NCBI GenBank assembly: GCA_016188575.1
Contig: JACPHN010000061.1
Location: 1-64,000, forward strand
From: Candidatus Schekmanbacteria bacterium
GTDB taxonomy: Bacteria; CSSED10-310; JACPHN01
Length of the DNA: 64,000 nucleotides
Reading direction: 5' to 3'
Under the pieces are notes generated by a model. The model was not told the origin of the DNA and ran no database searches. It saw only the letters and a program-made list of their open reading frames with translations. Position 1 is the stretch's first letter; each line of letters starts with the position of its first letter. This document shows positions 28,289 to 38,044 of the stretch, one piece after another. Made by a program: the position numbers and the translations under genes.

Positions 28289-30157
28289 TCAGTCCATTGG
28301 TGCCGACGGCGAGCTCAGACACTCATGGACAGCGTCAAGGAGATGCGCGATGCGAAACGGCTTGCGCAACACGGCGGCGAAGCCATGAGCACCAGGCCTG
28401 GCCAGCACCGCATTGTCGCTGTATCCACTCATGACGATGGCGCGCACGGCTGGATCGATGGCTCTGAGCTGGCGAATCGTCTCGACTCCGCCCATTCCTC
28501 CGGGGACCGTGAGGTCGAGCAACACGACGTCGAATGGCCGTTGCTCGGTACGCGCGGCGGCAAACTGAGCGACCGCCTCGTCGCCATTCCGGACCGCGAT
28601 GGTCTCGAAGCCGGCATGCTCCAGAATGTCGTTTGCTACGCGCCGGATGCTCTCCTCGTCATCCATGAGGAGAACGCGGCAGAATCTCGGGAGTGACTCG
28701 GCGTGGGCCTCCTTGCGCGGCGCTTCGTCGTGCTCAGAGGCGGGAAGTCTGACGGTGAACCGTGAGCCCTCGCCGGGTCGCGAGTCTACCGTAATGGTGC
28801 CACCGTGCTGCCGCACGATGGAGTGGGCCGCGGCCAGTCCGAGGCCGGAGCTTCCGGACTTCGTGGTGAAGTAGGGATCGAAGATCTGCGGAAGCACGTC
28901 CGCGGGTATGCCGGCGCCGTGGTCGGCGATGACGACTTCGGCGCTGCCGTCGTCAGCGCGCCGGGTCGTGATTTCGATGACGCCACCGCGTGGCATGGCT
29001 TGAATCGCGTTCATGATGATGTTCTGGAAGACGCGGCGCATTTGCCCTTCGTCGACGGCGACGTGGATGGGCGCGTCGCGGTGCTCGACTCGCGCGGCGA
29101 CGCTGGTTCCATGCGTGGTGAACTCCACGGCCCACTTCACCAAGGATTCGATTCTGCGCACGCCGGTAACCGGCGCACCGCCACGGGCGAACGTGAGCAA
29201 CTGGTAGGTCAGGTCGCGCGCCGCGTAGGCGCTCCGCGCTGCGCGATCGAGAATCGTCGTGACTTCCGGGCTCGCCGACGATAGTGCGCGCGCGAGGTCC
29301 AGACTGGCGACGATCGTGGTCAGTTGGTTATTGAAATCATGAGCAATGCCGCCCGCGACCAGGGCCAGCGATTCGAGCTTCTGCACGCGCAAGCGCTCGT
29401 TCTCGACTTTTTCGTGCTCGGTAATGTCTACTGAAATCGCGGCCACGGCGCTCACTTTCGCGTTTTCGTCTTTCAGCGGAAAACGTATGGTCAGCCAATG
29501 CTGACCTCCCGAGGGGACGGGAAGCTCGTCGACGACCTCGAGGTGTTTTCCGGTTCTGACAACTTCGGCATCCGCTTGTTCCGCCGCCGCGAGCACCGAT
29601 TCGGGGAGAAAATTGAGCTCGCGGGATCGGTGCCCGAGACACTGCTCGGGGGTTAGCCCGAACCGCAAGCAGAAGCGGTGGTTGACGAATAGAAAGCGAC
29701 CGTCGAGGTCTTTGACAAAGGCCAGGCCTGGCAGGTGGGCCATGTAAGCAGCGAATCGCTCTTCGCTCGCCCGTAGCTCCTGCTGGGTTTCTTTCCAGCT
29801 CGTGATATCTTCCACCGCGCCTTCGTAGTAGAGCACCTTATCATCGCGATCGCGCACGGCAACGGCGCTTTCGCGCACATTCAGCGTCGACCCGTCCCGC
29901 CTTTTCCAGGCGCTTTCCAGCCCCGAGATTGCCCCCTGGCTCTCGATGCGGTCCTTGAAGAGCGCTCGCGGGTAACCATCGACGAAGCCGGTGGATTCCA
30001 GGTTGCGCTCCGAAAGCTCCGCGAAGGAAGAGAAGCCGAGCATCCGAATGAGCGCGGGATTCGCTGCGAGGATGCGACCAGAGGGCGTCGTTCGATAGAG
30101 GCCGATCAGGCTGTTGTCGAAGAGTCGGCGAAAAACGTCGTCGCTGTATTCGTCCAT
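28289..30157 (-). CDS. Hybrid sensor histidine kinase (PAS-PAS-HisKA-HATPase-REC)
   Basis: About 622 residues from ATG 30157, which has AGGAG 8 nt upstream (a TTG at 30193 is possible). Two PAS domains (FDNSLIGLYRTTPSGRILAAN and VKDLDGRFLFVNHRF) are followed by the phospho-acceptor helix ALVAGGIAHDFNNQLTTIVA, an ATP-binding domain with N, G1 and G2 boxes (NIIMNAIQAMP, DHGAGIP, GSSGLGLAAAHSIV), and a receiver domain (LLMDDEES, Asp in VLLDLTVPG, Lys in VLRKPF). There is no membrane segment, so it is a cytoplasmic sensor. No output protein is adjacent; phosphotransfer probably goes to a distant partner. A short inverted repeat (CCGGAG-CAA-CTCCGG, 30220-30234) lies in its 5' leader. Confidence 0.9.
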   Translation of the reverse strand: MDEYSDDVFRRLFDNSLIGLYRTTPSGRILAANPALIRMLGFSSFAELSERNLESTGFVDGYPRALFKDRIESQGAISGLESAWKRRDGSTLNVRESAVAVRDRDDKVLYYEGAVEDITSWKETQQELRASEERFAAYMAHLPGLAFVKDLDGRFLFVNHRFCLRFGLTPEQCLGHRSRELNFLPESVLAAAEQADAEVVRTGKHLEVVDELPVPSGGQHWLTIRFPLKDENAKVSAVAAISVDITEHEKVENERLRVQKLESLALVAGGIAHDFNNQLTTIVASLDLARALSSASPEVTTILDRAARSAYAARDLTYQLLTFARGGAPVTGVRRIESLVKWAVEFTTHGTSVAARVEHRDAPIHVAVDEGQMRRVFQNIIMNAIQAMPRGGVIEITTRRADDGSAEVVIADHGAGIPADVLPQIFDPYFTTKSGSSGLGLAAAHSIVRQHGGTITVDSRPGEGSRFTVRLPASEHDEAPRKEAHAESLPRFCRVLLMDDEESIRRVANDILEHAGFETIAVRNGDEAVAQFAAARTEQRPFDVVLLDLTVPGGMGGVETIRQLRAIDPAVRAIVMSGYSDNAVLARPGAHGFAAVLRKPFRIAHLLDAVHECLSSPSAPMD

Positions 30158-30297
30158 GGCCAAGGCTCCTGCCGTCGTCGCTCCGCTTGCCAAGAGAAGC
30201 CTGCCACTGAGGAGGCGGACCGGAGCAACTCCGGACCAACTCCTCTATTTTGGCACAATGCGTCGATCTTTCAATGCCTCGCGCCAGCTCGCTCGCC

Positions 30298-31887
30298 CTA
30301 CTGCAGGGTCTCGGCGAAACGCGTCAACAATCGCGCGCCGATGCCGGTCCCCCCCTCTTTGGGCTGATAGGGGCACTTGTTATAGATCAGGGTCTTTTCC
30401 ATCAGCGCCGTCCCCGCAATGTCAAGGTGCGCCCAGGCCTTGACGACCTCAAAATCCACGAACTCCTTGAGAAAGACGCTGGCAGTGATCGAACCCGCTC
30501 CTGCACCGCGATCGATCGCCGCATTCTCGATGTCGGCGACGTCACTGGACAGTTGCACCCGGTAGTCGTCGTCGACTGGCAAGCGCCACAGCCATTCCCC
30601 GGTCTGGCGGCCCGCGGCGAGCAGATCGGCGGCAAGCTTGTCATCAGCGTCCCGGTCAGTGGCGTGCGTGAACAGGCCGCTGACGAAGTGCCCGAGGGCG
30701 ACGACGATGGCGCCGGTAAGCGTCGCGATGTCGATGAGATAGGTGGGCTTGAAGCGCTCGCATGTGTAGTGCAGAGAATCGGCCAACAGCAGTCTTCCCT
30801 CGGCGTCCGTATTGGTAATCTCGACGGTCAAACCTTTGCGGGAGGTGAGGATGTCGCCGGGCTTGTAGGCGCTGCCGTTGATGAGATTCTCCGAAAGCGG
30901 CATGACCGCCGCGACGTTCAGCTTCAGGCCGAGCACCGCGATCGAGCGGACCGCGGCGGCGACGGCGGCTGCCCCGGCCATGTCTCCGTACATGCGATAC
31001 ATGGAACCGCCGGGCTTGATGTCGTAGCCTCCAGCGTCAAAGGTAACCCCCTTGCCAACGAGGCCGAGGTCCCACCCGCCGGCATCCGGGCGCCCGCGGT
31101 ACGTCAGGACCGACACGCACGGCGGATTGTCCGAGCCGCGGCTGACGGCGAGATGCAAGCCCATCCGCTCACGTTCCATCGCCGCCTTGTCGAGCAGCTC
31201 AAACGCGAGGCCCGGCGTCGTCTCTGCCATCTGCCGGGCCTGCTCCGCGAAGCCCAGCGGCGTCAGATCGGTCGGTGGTGTGTTGACCAGATCGCGGGCG
31301 AGCAACGTGCTGGAGCAGGTGGCCTCAGCGTAGTGCGCGGACTTCCGCAAGACTTCCGGATCGCCCTCGGTAAGAATGTAGATCGCCTGTATCGGCGTTT
31401 CGTCGGAGTCCTTCTTTCCCTGCTTGGCCTTGTAGCGATCATAGCGGTACAGGCCGAGCTTGGCGCCCTCGACGATCAGCTTGGCGGCGACGTCGCCGGC
31501 GAGGCCGAGGTCGGAGTAGTCGTCGACGCAGAAGGTGCTGAGGTGCTTTCGCCGGAAGTGGCGGGCGGCGATGGCGACGACGGAACGAATGCGATCGTGG
31601 AGGCGATACGGCTGGGTGATGTCCGTCTTTTTGCCGAGTCCCATGAGCAGAATCCATTCGAGACCGTGCTCCCGGGAATCCCCCATGAGGAGATTGAACT
31701 CCTTGTACTTGCCGACGACATGACGCCCTTCCAGAAGGCGCATCACCTTTTCCGCCGTTTCCGCACCGAGATGCTTGAGCAGGTGCGCCTGGTTCTCCTC
31801 GACTTCCTCGAAAATCGCAAGCATGATGGCCCGGCTCGAGCGATCACCGAGTGGCGTGACGTGGAAAGCTGGAATGGTGGTCAGCAT
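30298..31887 (-). CDS. pepA: Leucyl aminopeptidase, M17 family
   Basis: About 529 residues from ATG 31887 with AGGAG 8 nt upstream. It cleaves N-terminal residues from peptides in the cytoplasm using two metal ions. The family signature NTDAEGRLLLAD is intact, as is LVGKGVTFDAGG...IKPGG with the catalytic Lys and the metal-binding Asp; the usual DSGG reads DAGG, a mild change. FHVTPL in the N-terminal domain and the C-terminal AGTALMEK...GIGARLL are as expected. The length fits the family. It stands alone, 140 bp upstream of the histidine kinase on the same strand, and co-transcription is possible. Confidence 0.92.
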   Translation of the reverse strand: MLTTIPAFHVTPLGDRSSRAIMLAIFEEVEENQAHLLKHLGAETAEKVMRLLEGRHVVGKYKEFNLLMGDSREHGLEWILLMGLGKKTDITQPYRLHDRIRSVVAIAARHFRRKHLSTFCVDDYSDLGLAGDVAAKLIVEGAKLGLYRYDRYKAKQGKKDSDETPIQAIYILTEGDPEVLRKSAHYAEATCSSTLLARDLVNTPPTDLTPLGFAEQARQMAETTPGLAFELLDKAAMERERMGLHLAVSRGSDNPPCVSVLTYRGRPDAGGWDLGLVGKGVTFDAGGYDIKPGGSMYRMYGDMAGAAAVAAAVRSIAVLGLKLNVAAVMPLSENLINGSAYKPGDILTSRKGLTVEITNTDAEGRLLLADSLHYTCERFKPTYLIDIATLTGAIVVALGHFVSGLFTHATDRDADDKLAADLLAAGRQTGEWLWRLPVDDDYRVQLSSDVADIENAAIDRGAGAGSITASVFLKEFVDFEVVKAWAHLDIAGTALMEKTLIYNKCPYQPKEGGTGIGARLLTRFAETLQ

Positions 31888-32092
31888 GGCCCAACTCCTG
31901 GGGGTCCTCGGGGGATTCGGCGCACAGCGCGCGAGTGTCGCGTGCCTGAGTGGGAGGCTTGCGGCCGTGAGCGGCATGCCGCGGCGCTCGCCTCCCGCCG
32001 GGGCCTGGGATATCCACCGGCGTTCGCGATTGTAGCGCCGCCGGCGCCGCGCCGACAAGTCGCATCGGGCGCCCAGAATCGCCCGCCTTTTC

Positions 32093-32224
32093 AACTGCAA
32101 GCGGCGCGGAGATGAAATCGCGAAGCCCCCCACCTCACCTCCCCTCGCAAGCGCGGGAGGCAGGGAGGGGGGAGCCTGCGACCCTTGTAGAGGAGCATCA
32201 CCCGACATTCGGCCGGCGCCCAAA
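32093..32224. repeat. Dispersed intergenic repeat, composite full copy
   Basis: This 130-bp block combines both half elements: 32093-32152 matches the element at 54613-54660 and 6349-6399, and 32160-32220 (minus strand) matches 11021-11090. Its centre is a G/C-rich inverted region (ccctcgcaagcgcgggagg). It lies within the 31888-32328 gap; the remaining 200 bp upstream of the aminopeptidase gene hold nothing I recognise. Confidence 0.6.
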
Positions 32225-32328
32225 CGGAGGGAGGCATTGTCGCGCCGACAACCAGGCGGCGGTGGCTCCAGGTGCGCCTTTCCTGGGACGTTGACACCGC
32301 GATGCCACCGCCTGTACAGCCTGACGCC

Positions 32329-33258
32329 ATGATCCGTCCACTGGTGACCTATTTCGTGGAGAGCCGCGAGGAAGCCGCCCGCGCCGGTTTTCCGGTGCGC
32401 GCCGATTTCTTGCTGGCGCGCGTAGTGACTCCCGAAGTCGTGGAGCTGCTGCGCCAGGACGCTGCCGCCGTTGCCGTGGCGTGCTATCCCGGCGAGCACC
32501 GCATGGAGGAGGTGCTGGCGCGGCTGATCTCGGCGGGAGTTGCCGTCGACGTCTGGGTGACGCTCGACCGCGCGCACGGCTACTGGCAGTGCCGGAGCAA
32601 CGTCGCACAGACCGAGGCCGGAGTGTGCAGGATCGCCGCATGGCTCGACCGCAGCCGGCTGCCGGTGCGCGCGGTCGGGTTTGACCTGGAACCTCACAGA
32701 GCGCTCGTCGAAGCCGCCTTCGCCCACTCTCCTCGCCGGATTGCCCGGGAGCTCATGCGGGTGAAACGCGATTCTGACGCACAGAAGCGGTTCGATCGCC
32801 TGGTCCGCGACCTTGCCGAGCGGATGGCGGTGCACCTGTACGTGCTGCCGCTGGTACCGGATGTCCCGGGGCTCGGCTGGGTCCTCGGGACGCTCGCCGT
32901 GCCGCCCGGCTTCCTGAGCTCGGAGCGCAACCGCGTCGTCCGCATGCTCTACACGTCGCTGGCGCCGTTTGGGCGTGGCTCCTTCGTGGCCAGGCACCTG
33001 CGCCAGGGCCTCGTCCCGGCGCTTGGAGTCGTCGGGGCGGAGAGCGCGGATCCGGGGGTGTCGCTTCGCCCCGACGGTGCCGGCGGTCGACCCCACTTGT
33101 TATCGCCGGCGGAGCTCCTCCGCGACGTTGCCGCGGTCGTGCGCTGGTGGCGGGCGACCGCGTCGCCGGCAGAGCTGCACGTGTTCGCGCTCAACGGCCC
33201 AGGCGTGATCACGGCGGTCCGCGCGGCGATGGGCCGGGCACTGGCCGCGCCGGAATGA
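32329..33258 (+). CDS. Unknown protein, possibly TIM-barrel
   Basis: About 309 residues from ATG 32329; in-frame starts at 32302 (ATG) and 32272 (GTG) are also possible, and none has a clear ribosome site. No signal peptide. The text alternates strands and helices, with conserved-looking phrases RADFLLARVVTPEVVELL, AVDVWVTLDRAHGYW and VRAVGFDLEPHRA, the last resembling the strand-end acidic residues of a barrel enzyme, and ELHVFALNGPG near the end. I could not assign a family. It is followed 144 bp later by a kinase gene in the same direction, with no shared promoter evident. Confidence 0.6.
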   Translation: MIRPLVTYFVESREEAARAGFPVRADFLLARVVTPEVVELLRQDAAAVAVACYPGEHRMEEVLARLISAGVAVDVWVTLDRAHGYWQCRSNVAQTEAGVCRIAAWLDRSRLPVRAVGFDLEPHRALVEAAFAHSPRRIARELMRVKRDSDAQKRFDRLVRDLAERMAVHLYVLPLVPDVPGLGWVLGTLAVPPGFLSSERNRVVRMLYTSLAPFGRGSFVARHLRQGLVPALGVVGAESADPGVSLRPDGAGGRPHLLSPAELLRDVAAVVRWWRATASPAELHVFALNGPGVITAVRAAMGRALAAPE

Positions 33259-33402
33259 CGATTCGGCGGTGACGCCAGGTTGGGGTGATGCCTGTCCCCG
33301 CTTCCCCCGCTTCGAGCCGCGCCGCTCCATGCTACAATTCACTGCCGACCTCGGGGACGGAGCGTGGGCCGGTGGCCTGGGGCAGGTCGGGAGCGAGAGA
33401 GC

Positions 33403-36400
33403 GTGACAGACACGGTGACAAACGCGGATGGCCGCACGGCGCGCGCGGGTAAGGGACGCGAGCGGTCGGGCCGAGCGTTTGGACCGTACAACGCCGTCTC
33501 GGTGCTGGGTCAGGGCGGCATGGGCGTCGTCTACCGCGCTGTGCACCGCGAGACGGGTGCGCACGTCGCGCTCAAGACCGTGCTCGGCGTCGAGGGCGCG
33601 AAACTCGAAGGTATTCGGCGGGAGATTCAGGCATTATCGCAGCTTCGGCATCCGGGGATTGTGCGCATCGTCGATCACGGCACGGAGGATGGCTGGCCGT
33701 GGTACGCCATGACCTGGATCGACGGTCGCCCGCTCGCGCAGGCATGCGGCACACCGAAACCAGCGGAGGGCGCGACGATGCCGATGCGCGGTCAGCGTCC
33801 GGACGCGGCCGCGCCATCTCCTGGGAGCACCACGGCTGGCCGCGGCGGAAACCTGTCGAAAGTACTGACGCTGGTGCGCCGACTTTGCGTTCCCCTTGCG
33901 TTCCTTCACGGCGAAGGTCTGGTGCACAAGGATCTCAAGCCGGCCAACGTTCTGGTGACGGCGGGTGATCGGCCGGTGCTCGTGGACTTTGGCGTCGCGG
34001 CGCGGGTGAGCAGCGCTGACCACAGGGAAGTGCTGGACGTCGCGGTCCCGCAGGGTACGATCCTCTACATGGCGCCGGAGCAGATCCGCGGCGAGCTCGT
34101 CGATGCCCGCGCGGATCTCTACGCCGTCGGTTGCATTCTCTTCGAGCTCCTTTGCGGCCGGCCGCCGCACGCGAGCGCGAGCTTTCGCGAGATCGTCCGC
34201 GGCCATCTGGAAAGCGACCCGTCCCCGCCTTCGTCCTTCGCGCCGGCGGTCCCGCGGGCGGTGGACGAAATCGTCCTGGCGCTGCTCGAAAAGAACCCGA
34301 CCGAGCGGATCGGCTACGCGCAGGATCTCGGCCGCATGTTGGAGGAAGTGGGTGCCGCACGCGCGCAGGCCGGACCGGCGGCGGCGGTTTATCTCTATCG
34401 CCCGGCCTTCGTGGGTCGTGCCGCCGAGCTACGCCAGCTTCGCCGCCTGCTGGTGCAGCGCGGTGGTGACTCCGGCGGGCTGGCCTTCATCGCGGGCGAG
34501 AGCGGCATCGGCAAGACCCGATTGGCAGCGGAGCTGGCCCGCGAGGCGGTGTCTCGCGGCGTCCACCTGTTGACCGGCGAGTGCCAGGCGACCACGTCCG
34601 CAGTGCCGCTGTTTCCTCTGGAGCGCCCCATCCAGCAGATTGCCGACGACTGCGCGGAGCTGCTCGACGGCGACGAGGCCCCGGAGCTGAGACGGCGGCT
34701 GCGGTCGCTGGCGGAGATCTTTCCAGGCGTGGCCTCACGCCTGCGCTTGCAGGCGCGGACGGCGGTCCCCGATGCGTCGGGCGAGGAGGCGAGGCTGCGG
34801 ATCTATGACGACCTGGCCGAAGTCGTCATCGCGTATTCGCAGCGGGAACCTGCGCTCCTCGTGCTCGACGACCTGCAGTGGGCGGACGACGTGACGATCG
34901 GTTTTCTCCGCCACCTGGCGCGCACCGGGCAGGCAAGTCGGATCGCCGGCCTGGTTCTTGGCACCTATCGCAGCGAGGAGATCGGCGACCGGCTCGGCGG
35001 CGCGGTTGGTGCCCGCGGTGTCGCGCTCGTCGCCCTGGACAGACTGGGCGGCGACGACGTCGCGACGGTGATTCGGCAAATGCTGGCGCTGCGACAACCG
35101 GCGCCGGGTCTCGCGGCGGCACTGGCGCGGCACACCGAGGGCAACCCGTTTTTTGTCGCCGAGTATCTGCGCGCCGCCGTGGACGAGGGGCTCTTGCGGC
35201 GAGATCGCCACGGGCGCTGGCGACTGGGAGAGGCGGCGGGCCGCGGCGAGACCCTGGACGCGGTCGAGCGTCTGGCGCTGCCGATCTCGTTGCGGGAGAC
35301 GCTGGAACGGCGGCTGCGGGGTCTTCCCGGTCGCGCACGAGAGATTCTGGGTGCCGCGGCGGTGCTGGGCCGCGAACCGGACCTGGAGCTGCTGGCGCGG
35401 CTGCCGGGATGCTCGGAAGTGGAAGTCCGCAGCGCGGCGGCCGAGCTGCTGCGGCGGCAGATCTTGGAGGAGCTGGCGGCGGGCGGAGTGCGGTTCACCC
35501 ACGACAAGATTCGCGAGCTGGCGTACGTGGAGCTGCCGGAGGGCGAGCGCCACCGCATTCATCGGCTCGCCGCAGCGCATCTCGAACAGCTCCCAGACGC
35601 GCGCTCGCGGGCTGCCGAGATCGGTGGGCACTGGGAGGCGGCGGGGGAGAGCGCCCGCGCCTTCCCGCACTGGGTGGAGGCAGGCGTCACCGCCATGTCG
35701 CGCCATGCGGCGCGCGAGGCCGAAGCGCTGTTGTCCAGGGCGCTGGCCGCGGGCATCGGGGAGCGAGCGGCTGGCGCGGCGGAGCTTCTCCGCGCGCTGG
35801 AGGCGCGGGCGCGGGCGCGGGACCAGCTCGCGAAGTTCGCGGCCGCGGCCGAGGATGGCGCCGCGATGCTTGAGCTGGCGCGGCGCACAGGCGATCTCGT
35901 GGCTACGGGTGCGGCGCTGCTACATTGCGGCAATGCCAGGTACGATCTCGGCGACTGGGACGCAGCTATGGAGACGTACCGGGAGGCGCTCGCAGTGTTT
36001 TCTGGTCTCGCGGACCCCACGCATCTGTGCAATACGCTCTACCGGATCGCGTTGGTGCACACCAACCGCGCCGCCTACGACGAGGCGCTGGCGAACCTGG
36101 ACCGCGCGACCTCACTTCCTGGAGTTGCCGATGAGGCGCGGGCGCGACTCGAGAGTCTGGCCCTCAAGGGCCAGATTCTGTATCGCCAGGACCGGCTGGA
36201 GGCGGCGCGCGCACTGTTCGAATCGCTCATGGAACGCTACCGAGAAAGCGGCGAGGCGCTTGGGGAAGCGCAGTGTCTGGCGACGCTCGGGCAGATCGCG
36301 AGGCGCGATGGCGCTCAGGAGCGCGCCCGGCGCATGCTGGAGCAAGCCCGCCAGGTCTATCGGCGGATGGATGCGGTGCAGGACGGGATGCTCTGCAGCC

Positions 36401-37158
36401 ATAATCTGGGAATATGTCTGATGAGCGAGGGGCGCTTCGCGGCGGCGGCGGAGCTGTATCGGGAGCTGGCGGACTCGGCGCGGGAGAACGGCGCGGCGTG
36501 GCTGCAGGCGGTGGCGGCGGTGCAGGAGGCCAACTGCGAGCTGCGGCGCGGCGAGGCGGCGGCGGCGCTGACCGCGTGCGCGGCGGCAGAGCCGCTGCTG
36601 GAGCATTTAGGGGATCGAACGTGGCGCCTGCAGAGCTTGTTTTGTCGGGGGCTCGCGTTGCTGGTGATCGGGCACGACGAGGCGGCGGAAGCGGCGCTCG
36701 GGGCGGCGCTTTCGCTCGCCGAGTCACTGGGCAGTGCATCGCTGGAGTGGGGCCTGCGGATGCACTGGGGTTGCGCCGTGGCGCGCGGCGGCGGGGACCC
36801 GAGCCGGGTTCGGGCGCTGCTAGAGGGCGCGGAGGTGGCGGCGGCGGGCGCTGGCTTGCGCACCGAAGCACGACTGGCGCGACTGGCGCGGGAGCTACTT
36901 GGGGCCGCCGGCACCGCCATGGAGGCGGCGCGGGCGCTGGAGAAGATGGTGCGGGAGGACGAGCATGCAGGGCGGCTGAAGTCGTCGTTTGGGTGTGCGG
37001 AGGTGTACTTGTTGGTGGTGGCGAGCGGTGCGGCGGGCCGAAAAGACGTCTCAAGTCATCTTTTGAACGTCTTCCGACGTTTATGCCCCCCCGAACACCG
37101 CTACTTCGCTACCATCGCCGGCCTCCCCCTCCGCCGCTCCTCCGCCCAGACTCAATAA
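33403..37158 (+). CDS. Ser/Thr kinase - AAA ATPase - TPR signalling protein, non-RD
   Basis: About 1251 residues if started at GTG 33403; a GTG at 33364 would add 13 residues. The kinase domain (about 28-300) has LGQGGMGVVYRAV, ALKTVLG, VHKDLKPANVLV (about 173), VDFGVA, TILYMAPEQIRGE and DARADLYAVGCILF. The catalytic-loop Arg is Lys (HKD not HRD), so activation-loop phosphorylation may not control it. A low-complexity insert (about 118-150) splits the N-lobe/C-lobe region. The ATPase part has Walker A GESGIGKTR (about 365) and Walker B LLVLDDLQWADD, then about 500 residues of TPR-like helices. Same architecture as the protein at 12376-15849. The last codons overlap the convergent gene at 37152 by 7 bp. 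Confidence 0.87.
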   Translation: MTDTVTNADGRTARAGKGRERSGRAFGPYNAVSVLGQGGMGVVYRAVHRETGAHVALKTVLGVEGAKLEGIRREIQALSQLRHPGIVRIVDHGTEDGWPWYAMTWIDGRPLAQACGTPKPAEGATMPMRGQRPDAAAPSPGSTTAGRGGNLSKVLTLVRRLCVPLAFLHGEGLVHKDLKPANVLVTAGDRPVLVDFGVAARVSSADHREVLDVAVPQGTILYMAPEQIRGELVDARADLYAVGCILFELLCGRPPHASASFREIVRGHLESDPSPPSSFAPAVPRAVDEIVLALLEKNPTERIGYAQDLGRMLEEVGAARAQAGPAAAVYLYRPAFVGRAAELRQLRRLLVQRGGDSGGLAFIAGESGIGKTRLAAELAREAVSRGVHLLTGECQATTSAVPLFPLERPIQQIADDCAELLDGDEAPELRRRLRSLAEIFPGVASRLRLQARTAVPDASGEEARLRIYDDLAEVVIAYSQREPALLVLDDLQWADDVTIGFLRHLARTGQASRIAGLVLGTYRSEEIGDRLGGAVGARGVALVALDRLGGDDVATVIRQMLALRQPAPGLAAALARHTEGNPFFVAEYLRAAVDEGLLRRDRHGRWRLGEAAGRGETLDAVERLALPISLRETLERRLRGLPGRAREILGAAAVLGREPDLELLARLPGCSEVEVRSAAAELLRRQILEELAAGGVRFTHDKIRELAYVELPEGERHRIHRLAAAHLEQLPDARSRAAEIGGHWEAAGESARAFPHWVEAGVTAMSRHAAREAEALLSRALAAGIGERAAGAAELLRALEARARARDQLAKFAAAAEDGAAMLELARRTGDLVATGAALLHCGNARYDLGDWDAAMETYREALAVFSGLADPTHLCNTLYRIALVHTNRAAYDEALANLDRATSLPGVADEARARLESLALKGQILYRQDRLEAARALFESLMERYRESGEALGEAQCLATLGQIARRDGAQERARRMLEQARQVYRRMDAVQDGMLCSHNLGICLMSEGRFAAAAELYRELADSARENGAAWLQAVAAVQEANCELRRGEAAAALTACAAAEPLLEHLGDRTWRLQSLFCRGLALLVIGHDEAAEAALGAALSLAESLGSASLEWGLRMHWGCAVARGGGDPSRVRALLEGAEVAAAGAGLRTEARLARLARELLGAAGTAMEAARALEKMVREDEHAGRLKSSFGCAEVYLLVVASGAAGRKDVSSHLLNVFRRLCPPEHRYFATIAGLPLRRSSAQTQ

Positions 37159-37910
37159 TACAGCGTGTCCAGCGTCACCGGCCGCGGATCATACGCGTCG
37201 TAGTGCACCGTAGGCTCCTCACCCTCGACGCCCTTGTACCAGACGCTGAAGCCCTGGCGGTTGTCGAGTTGGCAGCCCTTCAGACTCGTCGGCAAAGCCT
37301 CCCGGATGTGGCGGTCGGTGATCTCTTCCAGGGCCGCGCGAACCACCGCGAAATACTTCTCCTTGGCCGTCTCCGCCCCCTTCATCGCGACCCGGTCCAG
37401 GCCAGCGTCGTAAACAGAGGCGTTGGCGACCAGGTAGTGAAGGGAGCCGTCCTGCTTGTCGCACTTGTAGTATTCCTGAATGCCGAGCGCGCCGCCGTTG
37501 CTGTTATCATCCTTGTCGATCCACACCAGACCGCGGCGGACGTCCCTCGCGTCGTAGTAGTAAAACAGCTCCTCGGTGCCGGGCACCAGCACCTTGCGCG
37601 CGATTCCCCAGTTCCGCTCGGCTACCTGCTGAAATGAGGAGCACGTGGTGCGGATGATCGGCGAAACGCGTTCGTGGACAACGCGGTTGACGTCATGGAC
37701 CCCGTTTTCGGCATCGATGAGCTGCGTCTCGCCGGAAAAGTAGCTTTTCGCCGTGTGGTGCGGAAGATCGGCGATCTTGTAGGCCACGTAGAAGATCGGG
37801 TAGTCGCCCGGATTCGGGCACACCACAGTACTGTCCGCGGCGGCGCGAACGGCCGGCAGCGAAACGATGGCAAGAATCGCGAATGCGACAGCGCGTGTGG
37901 ACGTTCTCAT
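37152..37910 (-). CDS. Secreted protein of unknown function
   Basis: 252 residues; ATG 37910 with AGGAG 9 nt upstream. A classical signal peptide (MRTSTRAVAFAILAIVSLPA, cleavage likely after VRAAA) is followed by a single globular domain rich in Tyr and charged residues, with four Cys (VVCPNPG, RTTCSSFQ, YKCDKQD, KGCQLDN) that could form two disulphides in the periplasm. No enzyme motif was found. It is transcribed away from the arsR-trx operon, sharing a 134-bp intergenic region, and converges on the kinase gene. Confidence 0.75.
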   Translation of the reverse strand: MRTSTRAVAFAILAIVSLPAVRAAADSTVVCPNPGDYPIFYVAYKIADLPHHTAKSYFSGETQLIDAENGVHDVNRVVHERVSPIIRTTCSSFQQVAERNWGIARKVLVPGTEELFYYYDARDVRRGLVWIDKDDNSNGGALGIQEYYKCDKQDGSLHYLVANASVYDAGLDRVAMKGAETAKEKYFAVVRAALEEITDRHIREALPTSLKGCQLDNRQGFSVWYKGVEGEEPTVHYDAYDPRPVTLDTLYY

Positions 37911-38008
37911 GGGTTCAATCTCCTGTGTTTGGCGACTTCCGCTTCACTGCTCAGTAACTGCAAATGCGAGGCCAACATTTCGCCACCCTCTCGCGCCGTC
38001 AGCCTACC

Positions 38009-38043
38009 TTGACACGCCACCATTTCCATCATATTATATGGAA
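38009..38043 (+). promoter_or_regulatory. arsR promoter with overlapping operator palindrome
   Basis: TTGACA (38009-38014), a 17-bp spacer and TATTAT (38032-38037) make a near-consensus sigma-70 promoter. Transcription should begin at about 38044-38045, which is the ATG of the ArsR-type gene, so the mRNA is probably leaderless. TTCCATcatattatATGGAA (38024-38043) is a perfect 6+6 inverted repeat spanning the -10 box, a typical site for an autorepressing ArsR/SmtB protein. Confidence 0.7.
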
Positions 38044-38044
38044 T

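Noticed and set aside
31888-33096. Extension of the aminopeptidase frame upstream of 31887
   Set aside because: The added text is arginine/proline-rich, overlaps the gene on the opposite strand and a dispersed repeat, and the ATG at 31887 has its own ribosome site and begins the family's N-terminal domain.
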